Source: Tenodera sinensis (lineage: Eukaryota; Arthropoda; Insecta; Mantodea; Mantidae). From it: a DNA stretch of 64,000 nucleotides. This document shows positions 33,188 to 44,071 of this stretch, in pieces; position 1 is the first letter of the stretch; each line of letters begins with the position of its first letter. A program made the position numbers and the translations under genes. The stretch is taken from assembly GCA_030765045.1 (NCBI GenBank), contig CM060964.1, positions 170,776,719-170,840,718 of the forward strand, read 5' to 3'. A model generated the notes under the pieces. That model was not told where the DNA came from. It ran no database searches and saw only the letters and a program-made list of their open reading frames with translations.

Positions 33188-33971
33188 CTGCAATTATAAA
33201 ACATTTCCAAAAGTTACACCTATATGTTGATTAAATTATAGTTTTAAAATAATTTTACTGTACCTCTCCAGAACACCTACTGTACCTCTCCAGCTGACCA
33301 TGCAGAAGAAGAGTACATGAACAACTTTCTGCTGTACATCCTAATGTAATACTGGATTTATGTTTTACCTGCATATTTAAAGATTTTAAATGCTTATCTC
33401 AACATTTTTTTCATTTGTTACATTTGTCCATATTTCCACGTGCAATTGAAATCCATTTGAGTACACATTTTGAATTGAATACTGCATGGAATCGCGAATC
33501 CAAATTGATTACAAATCTTGGATCCTTCTCTTAAAAGAGGGGTCGGATCGACTTTGTTGCATGGAAACATTTACTGTACTGAAATCTATTTGAGTACGCC
33601 AAAGACAACTTTATTTCTCATTAAATCTACTCATTTGTTAAACTAAATATAAAAACGGATGGGAGTGGTTTTAACCTCTTGAGCGATGGCCATTTAAAAC
33701 GTCCCCGAGCCGAGAACTGCTACCCAACATCCAGCGCAGGGCATTTAAATTGTTAAATGCGCTAAAAGTGCTTCGTATATATATATACATACAGCTGTAT
33801 TTTTTGTAAATATTAAGTTATTTTAATGAAACAAAAACTGGTATAAAACTCGTTATATGCAGTATACATGTACGTCATCAGCAAAGTTGAGTTGCATTTA
33901 CAAAACGTTGAAATGGCACTATTTTGTTTCACTGTGGTGAAAAGTTAACTTTGCTCTGTCGAATGCACCTA

Positions 33972-36644
33972 TAAGGTGTACGGTATTAGAAGGCACATGA
34001 GGTGGAGCTCGAGGGGGCTCGCCTAGAGCGACTGTCCTATCACAGTCGTGTAGCGTTGCCTAGTTCGGAACGCATAGCACAAGCGTGAGCAACAGAGACT
34101 TCTCTTTTTCATGCGCCCAAAATTATTACTGGAAATTCGACATTCTAATATGCCTTGGTGTATGCGGTGAGAATTTTTGAAGCAGCCTGTACAATGGTCA
34201 TTTTTCTACGACGTATAGTTCTTGAGTTATCGCTTCGAGAATAAACAACTGACTCTCGTGTTTATGCTCATGTATGCAACTTCCAATCTTGTCTTGGTGT
34301 TTTATTCCTTTTCATTACGCAGTTATGGAGTAACACATTAAGAAGTGTCGTGAGGGTGTTGCATTCGGCGCCGATTTATGATGCTGCCCATTGTTACTGA
34401 GTCACCCCTCTCAGTACCTCACAATTTACGTAGAATGGAAGGGTGATATCGAGGTTTTCCTTGTGCTGCTATTGCATGTGGACTCTTATCTATATCAGGA
34501 TGTGAGACGTCCTGGGATGTTTCTTTTAGGAAAACACACGAATGCGTATTTTAATATCTTTATTCTCAAAATTATCTAAGTTCACTCACTACTGGGTTTA
34601 CGTGTATGCAAGAAGGTGTTTGCATTAGCACGCCGAAAAAATGTTTATTCTGCCCTGTCTCCTCACACAATCTCTCTTCAGCGACGTCCAAGTGAGTTGT
34701 GTCTCTTTCAACTGTTATGTTTGTTTACCTGGAAAATGCACCCCTTTGTTCAGAAGTCATTCACCTAACCGATACTGTGTGCTAATGGCCTGGGGTGAAA
34801 TAGTTCTACCCTCATTTTGTATGACAGCTTCAGTTGTAAGGAACTGCGTATATTTAGTTCATAAATTAACTGACCACTGATCGCTGCAGTTGCGTGCGAA
34901 TTCTTTAGTTCGGTTCAAATTGTTCAAATTGTGCTTTGTGTAACTGTGACAATAAGCAGAAAATTCACAAGTTTACATTGTGCTTAGTGAAGTGTTAACA
35001 ATGTCACTTTCAAAGCCTGGTACCTGTGACGTTGGTACTAAGGGTAAGGTACTGCACTCTCAGGCCAGAAATATTATTTTTAAGGTGTACAGTTTTTTTA
35101 AGGAATTGGCATCTGAGGAAGTGCGTGACCGGATCAATTTTTCACAAAGCCGGGATCTCGCAGCCAGAGCATGCAATGTGAGTGTGCATACTGTATCACG
35201 TATTGTGAAACAGGGCAAAACTTCTGGCCCGGAAATTGGTGAACCTTTATTTAAATCTCCAGGAAAGCATGCCAGAAAACAAAAAACCGTTTCCAATTTA
35301 GATGATTTTGAAAAAGACGTACTTCGCCGCACAATATATGAAATGTATGACAATGGTGAATACCCCACCATTAAAATGCTGGTTCATGTTATGAGGGAAA
35401 AAATAGACTATATGGGTTCCTCTACTTCAATGGGATTAATACTTAAGAATTTGGGCTTCAAATACAGAAAAACTAAAGACGGCCGTAAATTCTTACTCGA
35501 AAGAAGTGATATAGTTGCCGCAAGAATACAATTTTTAAGAACTATGCACATACTTAGCGTGTCTGGAGATCGCACCCCATTTTTTATACTGATGAGATGT
35601 GGGTAAATCAGAACCATTGCAAACAAAACATATGGCAAGATTCAACGGAAAGAGGCGGTCTCAAGATACCTGTAGGGAGAGGGAACAGACTTATAATTTG
35701 CCATGCAGGTTCTGCACAAACAGGATTCATTTCCGAAAGCAAGTGGGTTTTCCGTTCCAGACCAGGGAATAAAAATGTTGACTATCATTCTAAAATGAAT
35801 GCAGATTCCTACACAGATTGGTTCACAAACAAATTCATAAATTTTTTAGAAGAGGGGTCCATCATTATTATGGATAATGCAAGCTACCATTCTAAACTCT
35901 TAGATAAACCTCCCTCTACTAATTGCAAAAAACAAGATATTCAGGACTGGCTGGCACATAATAAAATAACATTCCATCCTTCTGAAACTAGGGCATAATT
36001 ATTACAAAAAGTAAATCAACATAAAACCCAAGAAAAGAGGTACCACCTGGATCAAATTGCATTAGAAAACGGGCACCAAATTATTCGTTTACCTCCTTAT
36101 CACTGCCAATACAACCCCATAGAATTAATTTGGGCTAAGGTAAAGGGGGAAGTTGCTAAAGAAAACATCACTTTTCGTCTCGCGGACGTTGAAAAGCTTA
36201 TGCATGCTGCACTTGACAGAGTCACAAAAGAAGACTGGGCTAGTCGTGTTGCGCACTGTGAGAAATTGCAAGAAGATTTCCATAAGGAAGTGGCTCGAGA
36301 TAATACAGTACAGAATTTACTTATAAATCTTCGAGAATCTGATTCCGAATTAAGTGAGGAGGAGGAAGATGAGGAGGATGACGAGCTAGCAACCCCTTTA
36401 CAATAAGTCGCTTTAAAAATCCAGGTATGTTATTTTCAGTAAATAAGTACGTTAATATTGAGTGTTACAGTTTATGTTGTCATCATCATTATCCTTTGCT
36501 GCGTAAGTTTATGTTCTGACAATTTGTGACACGACGAATGTTACTTTCTGTCCCCGCGCTCTTTGGCGCAACACTTGGCAGCAGCGCAGCCACCGTGTGA
36601 ATGCATTGGCTCAGCTCATGTGCCTTCTAAAACCGTACGCCGTA
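33972..36644 (+). mobile_element. IS630/Tc1/mariner element of DD82E (Sailor) type (inner shell)
   Basis: Terminal inverted repeats of about 30 bp: taaggtgtacggtattagaa at 33972, and ttctaaaaccgtacgccgta ending at 36644 as the inverse of the other end. TA flanks both ends (33970-33971 and 36645-36646). A single transposase gene lies at 35001-36406, with about 1 kb of non-coding DNA 5' of it. Confidence 0.92.
35001..36406 (+). pseudogene. Sailor-like (DD82E) transposase with two lesions
   Basis: The start ATG at 35001 begins MSLSKPGTCDVGTKGKVLHS. An HTH region (SRDLAARACNVSVHTVSRIV) is at about residues 50-70. The catalytic triad is visible: FYTDEMWVNQN (first Asp, about 35595), IIIMDNASYHSK (second Asp, about 35873) and YNPIELIWAKVKGE (Glu, about 36122). 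Counting from the second Asp to the Glu leaves 82 residues between them, the spacing that defines DD82E/Sailor. Lesions are a 1-base loss near 35577 (just before TDE) and one TAA at about 35996 in place of a sense codon. The C-terminus is acidic (SEEEEDEEDDE). Confidence 0.9.
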
Positions 36645-36854
36645 TAATATAAGTTCTCTGAAAGAAACAGTAGTCGATCCATTGTATGTGTGGCTTATGC
36701 GTCAGCAAAACCAGGCATAATGTGACATAAAGCACTAGTGTACGCGTGGTCTCTTGAGTCATCAGAATAGAGCATGTTTGTAACTTTTGCTTACGCATGT
36801 TTCATAACTTAGTGGACTCCGTTTCTTTCTTTGTTGAAATAGATATACTTTCCT

Positions 36855-37228
36855 GCGTGTAGCTGAATTGAGAAGTGGTATAAAAAGGTATTTTTGCACC
36901 AGCTGGATATAACCATATACAACTGTTTGGTAATTTGGAGAGCTCTAAACCCACACGGGACAATGACTTACCTGGACTTCCGACTATCAATAGCTCACAG
37001 CCTAATTGAACAATACCACGTTGGGGGTAGAAAATCCAGAACCCCTGCAGCCCTCAGACTTCAAGGAAAACATTATTCTTAAAGGATACCACCAACAGCA
37101 AAGAAGTCCCGCCCATCTCGAAAGTGTTTCGTGTGCCGCAAGAAGGGAATTCGCGAATGTGGAGATGTACCCTTGTGTGTTTATCCCTGTTTTGAGGCAT
37201 ATCACTGCACAAGGAACATATAAAGGTA
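36855..37228 (+). pseudogene. piggyBac transposase C-terminus with Cys-rich domain
   Basis: EKWYKKVFLHQLDITIYNCL, VIWRALNPHGTMTYLDFRLS and IAHSLIEQY are the end of the piggyBac core. The Cys-rich end is RKCFVCRKKGIRECGDVPLC and VYPCFEAYHCTRNI, then the stop. One TAA lies between them (GKHYS*RIPP, about 37080). The Cys spacing is intact. The DDD catalytic part is not present in the window at this locus. Confidence 0.88.
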
Positions 37229-37719
37229 AGCCAGTAAAGTATATAGATTTTACTTAAATGTTTTATAAAGAGAAAATTAAAATAAGTTGAGTTAGATAAG
37301 GGATAAATAAGGGTTAAATGCACAAATGCACAGGACGTGTATACACGCCCATATCGCTCATGCGTCATTTTAAATGGACGTGATTTCACGTCCATATCGC
37401 TGAAGAGGTTAAGAAGGAAGCAAATGGTGGAAACATATAGTATGCTTTCATCTGAGTGACGAAAATGAGCTTGAGTAGTTCCAGTTAAACATATACTGGA
37501 AGATTGAGGTTAATTTGAGTAATCTATATTAATTGAACGCATCGCTTTTTTATCATATTAATGCCTCGTTGGTAAGTGTAGGACAGGGAAAGACAGCTTC
37601 GGGCCGTGTGACGTATTTAAACAAAGAGCCAGCTTGTACATTCGTGTGACGTCAGGCGAGAGCAGAGTATTGCTAGGCTGCCTAGATCAGCGGCGCATAT
37701 GTTCAGTTCTCCGTGTTTC

Positions 37720-38154
37720 ACACTAGTTTGAGACCAGGCTTCAAGATGTAGAAACATTGTCAACTACGTTTCAGGTCTTTGCGACCCGTATTCATTGGAT
37801 GTTAACAATGTTTCTAGCAGGTTGCACATTGAATTTATAAATTGCGACAATTTGCTGAAGGACAAGTATAAACACAAGGAAGACTTGGCTAATTGTTATA
37901 AGAATGTTCCTCAAACCAGATTTCTGAGGTTATATGCCCTTGTTGCACGGATATTATGTATGTTTCGTTCTACGTATGTGTGCGAACAATTCTTTTCGGT
38001 TATGAACCTTTCTGAGTCAAAATCCCGAAGCATATTGTCAGATCACAATCTAACATGCAGTTTTCGGTTACAAATGTGCCGTATATTACGCCCTAACATT
38101 GACAAACTAGTTAAAGAAAAGCGAAATGGCAAATGTCAGAAAATATCTACCTAA
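37720..38154 (+). pseudogene. hAT transposase C-terminal fragment (GTF2IRD2/SCAND3 type)
   Basis: FETRLQDVETLSTTFQ, then after a 1-base frameshift near 37775 DPYSLDVNNVSSRLHIEFIN, NVPQTRFLRLYALVARILCM and FRSTYVCEQFFSVMNLSESK. This is the dimerisation end of hAT proteins related to GTF2IRD2 (F-STY-CEQ-FS-M---KS--R--L-D--L). The last 120 codons are open. The strand is opposite to the surrounding hAT. Confidence 0.8.
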
Positions 38155-38159
38155 TTGTT

Positions 38160-38700
38160 CTGTATAGCTCTCCTCTAGCTCAGGCAAAATAGTTATAATT
38201 TCTGTTCTATTTGCGTTATAACATGACTGTTCACATAAACTAGAATTTACATGTATGGCATAAAGCCGAAATGTAATTATTTATAATCTGTGACTATTCC
38301 GTAATTGAAACAGTCAGTATTAAGATTACGATGTCCCGTACCCCATTTCCTCTTGCCCGCTGTGACGTCACACGTTCAACTGGCTTGCTCTGGGAGCATG
38401 TGTGCTGAGTGGGCTGACGTCACAGCAGCGTTACCTGTCTTCCCCTGGTGTAGGACATTTGTACCTGGCCGTCTATGCAAAACAACAAAGTACTGGCGCA
38501 TCTGTATTCAAACCAGTTTTAATCCAGATTGAATTTATCATGGAAATGCAGACCGCATTCAGTGAACTCAAATCGATTTCAGTTCCCCATGGAAATGTAG
38601 TAATGTGGGCAAATATGTTTAGGAAACGAACATTCCTGTTCCATTTAAATTAAAATACTGTGATTCCTAAATACATATAATTTACCAATGCAAATAAGCA
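38160..38700. other. No recognisable feature
   Basis: Lies in the first intron of the minus-strand hAT gene, next to its first exon. Two overlapping short frames at 38305-38653 show no motif. Confidence 0.4.
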
Positions 38701-38871
38701 AGCTTTCAAATTAGACTTCGAGAAATAATAAAAGTACATGTTGCTTAAAAACACTGCTGCACATGCTGGAGATCATTCTGAAACTAAATTGTGGGGATCC
38801 CAAATTGTGAATTATATCCGGCGAAAGATGCACAAGAAATTTAACAGTAATCAATCTGTTAATGTACTTAC

Positions 38872-38956
38872 CATTATATGCTTCCTCAAATTTGAAGTGG
38901 TGCTCCACGCAGATTTCAGTACCTTGTTTCCAAAACAGTTTGCACTTCACACTCAT
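38872..38956 (-). pseudogene. hAT transposase exon: BED zinc finger, first half
   Basis: From an ATG at 38956 the frame gives MSVKCKL. After a small frame change it gives CFGNKVLKSAWSTTSNLRKH, a BED finger (CKLC, then SNLRKH). The donor aatg|gtaagt at 38871 joins to the exon at 33187, whose first codons give RIHPAK. The finger closes as RKHIMRIHPAK with both His present only after splicing. A short frameshift inside the finger makes it inactive. Confidence 0.7.
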
Positions 38957-39536
38957 GTTGTCCTCATTTTGAGGGCCAACTAATTAAAAATATTTATTAA
39001 AGTACAGAAATGGAGACACCCTGTTGTCTTCCATGCTTGAAGTTGATTCTTGAGAATCCATCGTTAGCGTTATACTATCACATGCGAGATGATCTGTAAA
39101 GTATAATACAATTGACTAGAACAACACCAAATACAGAAAAGAATGCTTCCATGCTCAGTAGTAGCTTTTGTAAACCTGCGAGATGAGTTATTCATGTCCT
39201 GGCATGCAACACTTCAGTGTAGCCAACTTGCCAAACTCTCAATTCACGCAGTTTTATGAGGGGTTACTAGAAATGTAACGATTACTAAAATGTAATGTTT
39301 ACAATGTAATTTCAAAGAGTAAATTACAAGTAAAAATGAGTTCTAGCTATTGCTTGTGGCGGCTGTCTTATACTGCACCAGTTAACAGCTTATTATGTGA
39401 TGTAAGAAAGAGTAATGTGATCATTGATTCAACATGCTGCAAACAGAAATTGAGTCACATTGCACTGACTGAAATGTTGATGTCAGCATTTGCGCCTCTT
39501 AAGAACCAAGAAAAAGAAATACAACATTTAGAGGGT

Positions 39537-39715
39537 AATTATTATTTATTTATGCCAACAAACTTACTGCTGGTGTTTTTAAACACAAGCCGTGTGTGGG
39601 CAATGTTTGAGAGATTGAATCGGAACTGAAAAATTCAGTGCCACAGCTGGGATTTGAACCACAGACCCCCTGCTTACCAGATGGGTGCTCTCAGAAATAC
39701 AACCTGTTTTTTGAA
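39537..39715. mobile_element. SINE-B copy
   Basis: Junction atttatttatgccaacaaac, ttactgctggtgtttttaaa, cgtgtgtgggcaatgtttga and the head aattcagtgccacagctggg, atttgaacc. This is the cleanest single copy of the junction and head. Confidence 0.75.
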
Positions 39716-39840
39716 TAATTCACAACCTTTAGTTCTTCTAAGTTGCACAGTCAAGTGTCAGAGAAGGATCCAGAACCTTCTAAGAACTGAGAAGTATAAA
39801 TGCAAGCTGCCTTAGCCAAATAGACTTGGTAACTTAGATC

Positions 39841-41264
39841 TTAACAAATACATCGAGGAACAAAAAATAAACCTTCGTTTTTCCTCAGAAAAAAAAGAAC
39901 ATGTGATTCCGAGAGTATTTTTTCTCCTGAATTCAAATATATCGGTTTTTCCCCATCATGCAAGGTTTCCGAGAGACAGGCATTTATAATTTCAAACACT
40001 TTAATATTTTTTACATTCTTAACTACGAAATATTTAAACATTCTGACTTGTTGAGAAAGTAAGAAATAGCGATTTTCTGCTATATTTTGCCTGTGGAGCA
40101 TAAATCTTGATGGTCCAACAATAATTGGTTGGCATATTAGGATTCCATTTGCCTTGGTACCTCTGTTCCATAGCTGAAATCTCCTGGTGAAAGTGTTCCC
40201 CATGCTCATCGCTCACTGCACCAAGAGCAGGAAGTGTACTTTTAATATATTGCAACCAAAATTTTTATAAGATATAAGATTATTGACAATATCACGGCAG
40301 TTTTCTGCTTTTTGATTTCCCAAAAAACTATGAGTAGTCTTTTTCAATGCTTGCCAAGCTGCTTTCTGCAGTAGATTCAGTAGTTCCTCAAACTTTCCAT
40401 CATGCATTGGTGATCATATTTGTGGACCCACAAATATTCCTTCTTTAATTTTTGCTTCACTAATTTTAGGAAACTTCTGTTTTAAGTACATGAAACCAGG
40501 TATATTGTTCATGGCTTGGACAAAACTCTTCAGTAATCCTAGCTTAACTTGTGACAGAGGTAGATACACATTTTAGGATTACACATGTATCTTGTTTCAC
40601 ATTTTTCTGTTCTGGAATGAATGATTTGCTTTTAGGCCATTCTTTTTTAATCTAATGGTATTTTCTGTCCCTACTATTCCAGTGGCACAAAAAACATTAC
40701 TTTGTGCAACCAAGCTGCAGACATGGAATACATGCAAAAACCTTCAAATCACCACAAGTATTCCATTGATACATTGCATATTGAAGCTTTTCCAATATAA
40801 ATTTGAAGTTTTCACATGTTTCTTTCATACTAGTTGAGTGAGCCACAAGTACTGATGGGAATTTATTGCCGTTATGCAGAAACACTGCTTTTAAACTACT
40901 TTTAGAGGCATCAATGAACCAGCACCATTCTCCTGGGTTATGTTCAATACCAAATATCTCCATAAGAAAATAAATGTCATTGTAAAACACTAGGCTGTTC
41001 TTTTCAGAAAGAGTCTTTAAATTGAGAATGATGAATACAATAAGTACATATCTTTGTATTCTTTTGAAGAAGATCCCGTTCTTCTAGCCAGGAAGCAAGC
41101 ATTTCATACTGCTTTTTGGATAATTTTAAATCTTGTATAAGATCATTAAGATCTTCTTGAGACAATAAATGAGGTTCAGATAAACAGCTTTGTCCATAAG
41201 TTGAGTCACCAAAATCCATTGCATTTTCTTCCTTACTTTCATCATGAATCTGAGCTCTCTTCAT
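39841..41264 (-). pseudogene. RYQG-W family, second copy
   Basis: Minus-strand pieces in order: CLSEPHLLSQEDLNDLIQDL and LKLSKKQYEMLASWLEERDL (about 41264-41010); EIFGIEHNPGEWCWFIDASK, SSLKAVFLHNGNKFPSVLVA, HSTSMKETCENFKFILEKLQ and YQWNTCGDLKV (about 40990-40720); AAWQALKKTTHSFLGNQKAE (about 40370); and GAVSDEHGEHFHQEISAMEQ, RYQGKWNPNMPTNYCWTI (about 40230-40100). Stops and frameshifts separate them. The block order equals the split copy at 23480-29346. No catalytic triad I can name; repeated presence argues for a mobile element. Confidence 0.7.
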
Positions 41265-41604
41265 CTACTGTCATATGCTCTGGAGGTTTTGATATGGACA
41301 ATTCTGTGCAGTGTTAACTAGTCTCATTGCAGATTGCAAGTTAGGGTACACCACTGTATTCTAAAGTAAGAACAAATTAGAAACTAAAAACTTCACTTAT
41401 CTTAGTAATGTAAGTTATTTTTTCAACCACTGACTCGAGTTTCAAGTTGTCTCCAACTCATTCTCAAAGCTATACAAACAAATTCGTTACCAAAGCTACA
41501 ATCTTTCATTTCTTTCTGAAAACAAAATAACAAATACTGATATTCATTTTTAATTACCAATCTCTGAAAACAAAAATTTGTAGATACAATCTATAAAAGG
41601 TAAT

Positions 41605-42430
41605 TCAAAGTTCATAACACGGTTCCTGTTTTTTTAAAATAAAATTTTTTTCCCAAACCATTAAATCTATAGGTCCACTTAATTGTTTTAATAATTTAAC
41701 TTCTGGATTAATTTCATGATTAAATGACCAAAAATGATCTGCCACAGCTGATTTATCAGATTATTTATATTTAATATTTCTAAAATGCTCTTTTATTCTG
41801 GTTTCTAAATGACGTTTAGTTTTACCAATATAAACCTTATCACAATCTAAACAGCTAAATTGATAAATGCTAGATTTTTTATAATTTGGTATTTTATCTT
41901 TTTTAGAAAAATTAAGTAAATTTTGTATATTAAATTTATTTTGAAGGACCAAATTTATTCCATATTCTTTAAAAATCTTTGTAAATTTTTTATTGGCCCA
42001 TGGAAGGTAAGTAAACGTTTTTAAAAATACAATTATCTTTTATTTTTTTGAGGGTAGAAACTTCTTTAACAGCTTTTTGATACTTAAATTTTTCTGTCTT
42101 TTTATGTATAAAATCTGTATTAAAACCATTAATTACTGCAGTGTTAATAATGTGTTTATATATTCTGTGTCAAATTCTTCTTTATTAAGGGATATATTTA
42201 TTAACCTATAAATTAAACTATTGAAAACAGCAAATTTATGTGCAAAAGGATAAAAACTTTTATCTTTTATGTAATTATCAGTGTGAATAGATTTTCTGTA
42301 AATACCAAAATTTAAGTTATTGTTATGTCTTTTAATTTTTAAGTCCAGAAATGAAGGGCATCCATTATTTTCAGTTATGTTAATGGCATATTTATCAGGT
42401 GCAAGGTCATCAGAGACCATAGCAAAAATA
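41605..42430 (-). pseudogene. Penelope-like element: RT end and GIY-YIG endonuclease
   Basis: Minus-strand frame: APDKYAINITENNGCPSFLD, LKIKRHNNNLNFGIYRKSIH and TDNYIKDKSFYPFAHKFAVF are the end of the Penelope reverse transcriptase. After a frame break, SIYQFSCLDCDKVYIGKTKR and HLETRIKEHFRNIKYK form a GIY-YIG-type endonuclease (here DKVYIG). The C-terminal block DKSAVADHFWSFNHEINPEV, then SGPIDLMVWEKNFIL ends at a stop at 41605. The 5' part of RT is missing; there is one in-frame TAA after NIKYK. Confidence 0.85.
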
Positions 42431-42434
42431 TTCT

Positions 42435-44070
42435 TCTGAATCTCTCCCTCCCCACACCCTTTTCCAGATCAAGCAACAGCTGTTAAGATGGAAACCTGTG
42501 TGCTGTTCCAATGTGCAACCTGAATCTTATTTTGTTGCTCGCATGTGTACCTAATCATATCGGAAATTCTGTCACAACTATAAACGTGGGTAGCACAACA
42601 AAGAGTAACACTGTCAAAAACATTTTCATACCATTTTTTAGCTATAATAATAGTGAATACAAAGAACAGATACTCAAAATCCTCCTTTGGAGGCTACACA
42701 GGCTTTCAGACAGCACGGCCAATCATCTATGCCAGCATGTATGACATTTATTTCTGCACTGTGCATGTGTTAAGCCTTATGAGCTGGTGCAGAATTTTGT
42801 TGAGAAACCCATTGTTATATGTAAGACTCTTATCATTGTTATCTGTATCAGCTCATGGTCTCTATCGACTGAGAGCATTACTAAGTAGCAAGAGCATGGA
42901 ACGTTAGTCTGTTACAGCACTTTTACCGGAAATCCATTGACTTGTGAAAAAAATGTTTGGTTAACTTTTTTGTTGGTAATGTGGTGCTAATGTGGGATAT
43001 GGAAGGAAATTTTAATCCTAATATATTTTACCATCCATAATGCAGTATGTTATATAGCAGGGCTGTGCATTGTGCACACTTTGGATCAGTAGACCAGTGC
43101 TTCTGAGCCACAGAGACCGACTCAATTTTATAATAATAGCATATGTATGAATAATGGATTTTTTAAACACCCACTTGCTGTGATATACTCTTAGACTTCT
43201 TTGGAGAATATTCGAAAGAAGTGCCAATTTTGTCAGTGTTTTCCTCCGTTAGAACATTTCTTTTATACTTCTTAGGTTTTGCATTTAGTGATTCTGTTGT
43301 CCTAAACTTATTAGAGAGACATACAACAGTTTTTATGCCTGGAACTGGAATACCAGGAAATTTCCCCTAAAATTGTCGACACATCTGCCTACATGATTTG
43401 GTTTTAATATATGTATCATACGTAACAATTCTTTGTTCAAGTGTAAGTTGTTGGCTAGGTATTTTAGCGGACTAATAACAAGATAAGAACAGCAACACAG
43501 CAGATGTCTTGAATAATCTTTCACCTTTGAGAGGCACAATGAATGAATTCTATCTTTGCAGCATGAACAGAATGCATGAAATGATGATATGTGAGTATAA
43601 TACAGCTGATAAATGTAACCTTGAGTATGTCATTCACACAAGTGTGCAGCGGAAAATTACTTAGGTCTTAGCAGTGAATGTTTATACTGATCTGTGACCC
43701 TGCTGTAAGTAAAGGACTGACACATATGCAATACGTATAAAAGAAGCCCAAAAACCTGTTTTAGAAATGTTTATATTTGGAAGTGCTTATAACTGTGAAT
43801 CAAGGAAGATCTTACATCTGATATAAATACCAACATTAATCTTGTACATTTTAGGCATAGAAAATAGAAACTTGGATGCATTTTTTTATTGTTTAATGCA
43901 TTCACCAAGCTCTTTAGCTTTAAATTAGCTTATTATTAACAATATGTGAGCATTTGATTGTTGAATAAGCCTCCTCAGAGTGTGAGGAATCATATGCCCT
44001 TACTTAAAATAGTGAAACATTAAATTTAAAGTTTACCTCTTGTTATGGCATTTCTATGGAATTGCTCTAT
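42435..44070. other. No recognisable feature
   Basis: AT-rich DNA with several short overlapping frames (42511-42907, 43018-43227, 43333-43539), none with a motif I can name. Confidence 0.4.
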
Positions 44071-44071
44071 T

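Larger units (their letters stand above)
33671..37412 (+). mobile_element. piggyBac element with TTAA on both sides (middle shell)
   Basis: TTAA at 33671-33674 is followed by cctcttgagcgatggcc; TTAA at 37409-37412 is preceded by the inverse ccatatcgctgaagagg. Subterminal catttaaaacgtcc and its inverse acgtccatttaaaatgacg also match. The C-terminal end of a piggyBac transposase lies inside at 36855-37228. Its catalytic part is absent, so the element was internally deleted before or when the IS630 element (33972-36644) entered. Confidence 0.88.
30151..39330 (-). mobile_element. hAT transposon with spliced transposase gene (outer shell of a nest)
   Basis: The left end cagtgatgggaaaagtac (30151) and the nearby AATTACAATTAC-rich region are typical of hAT ends. 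The gene reads leftward with exons near 38872-38956, 32603-33187, 32320-32512, 31497-31796 and 30795-31398. The first intron contains a piggyBac element (33671-37412) and a second hAT fragment (37720-38154). The right end is decayed (a similar aaattacaagtaaaaatgag lies at 39321) and no 8-bp duplication was found, so the right boundary is approximate. Confidence 0.75.
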
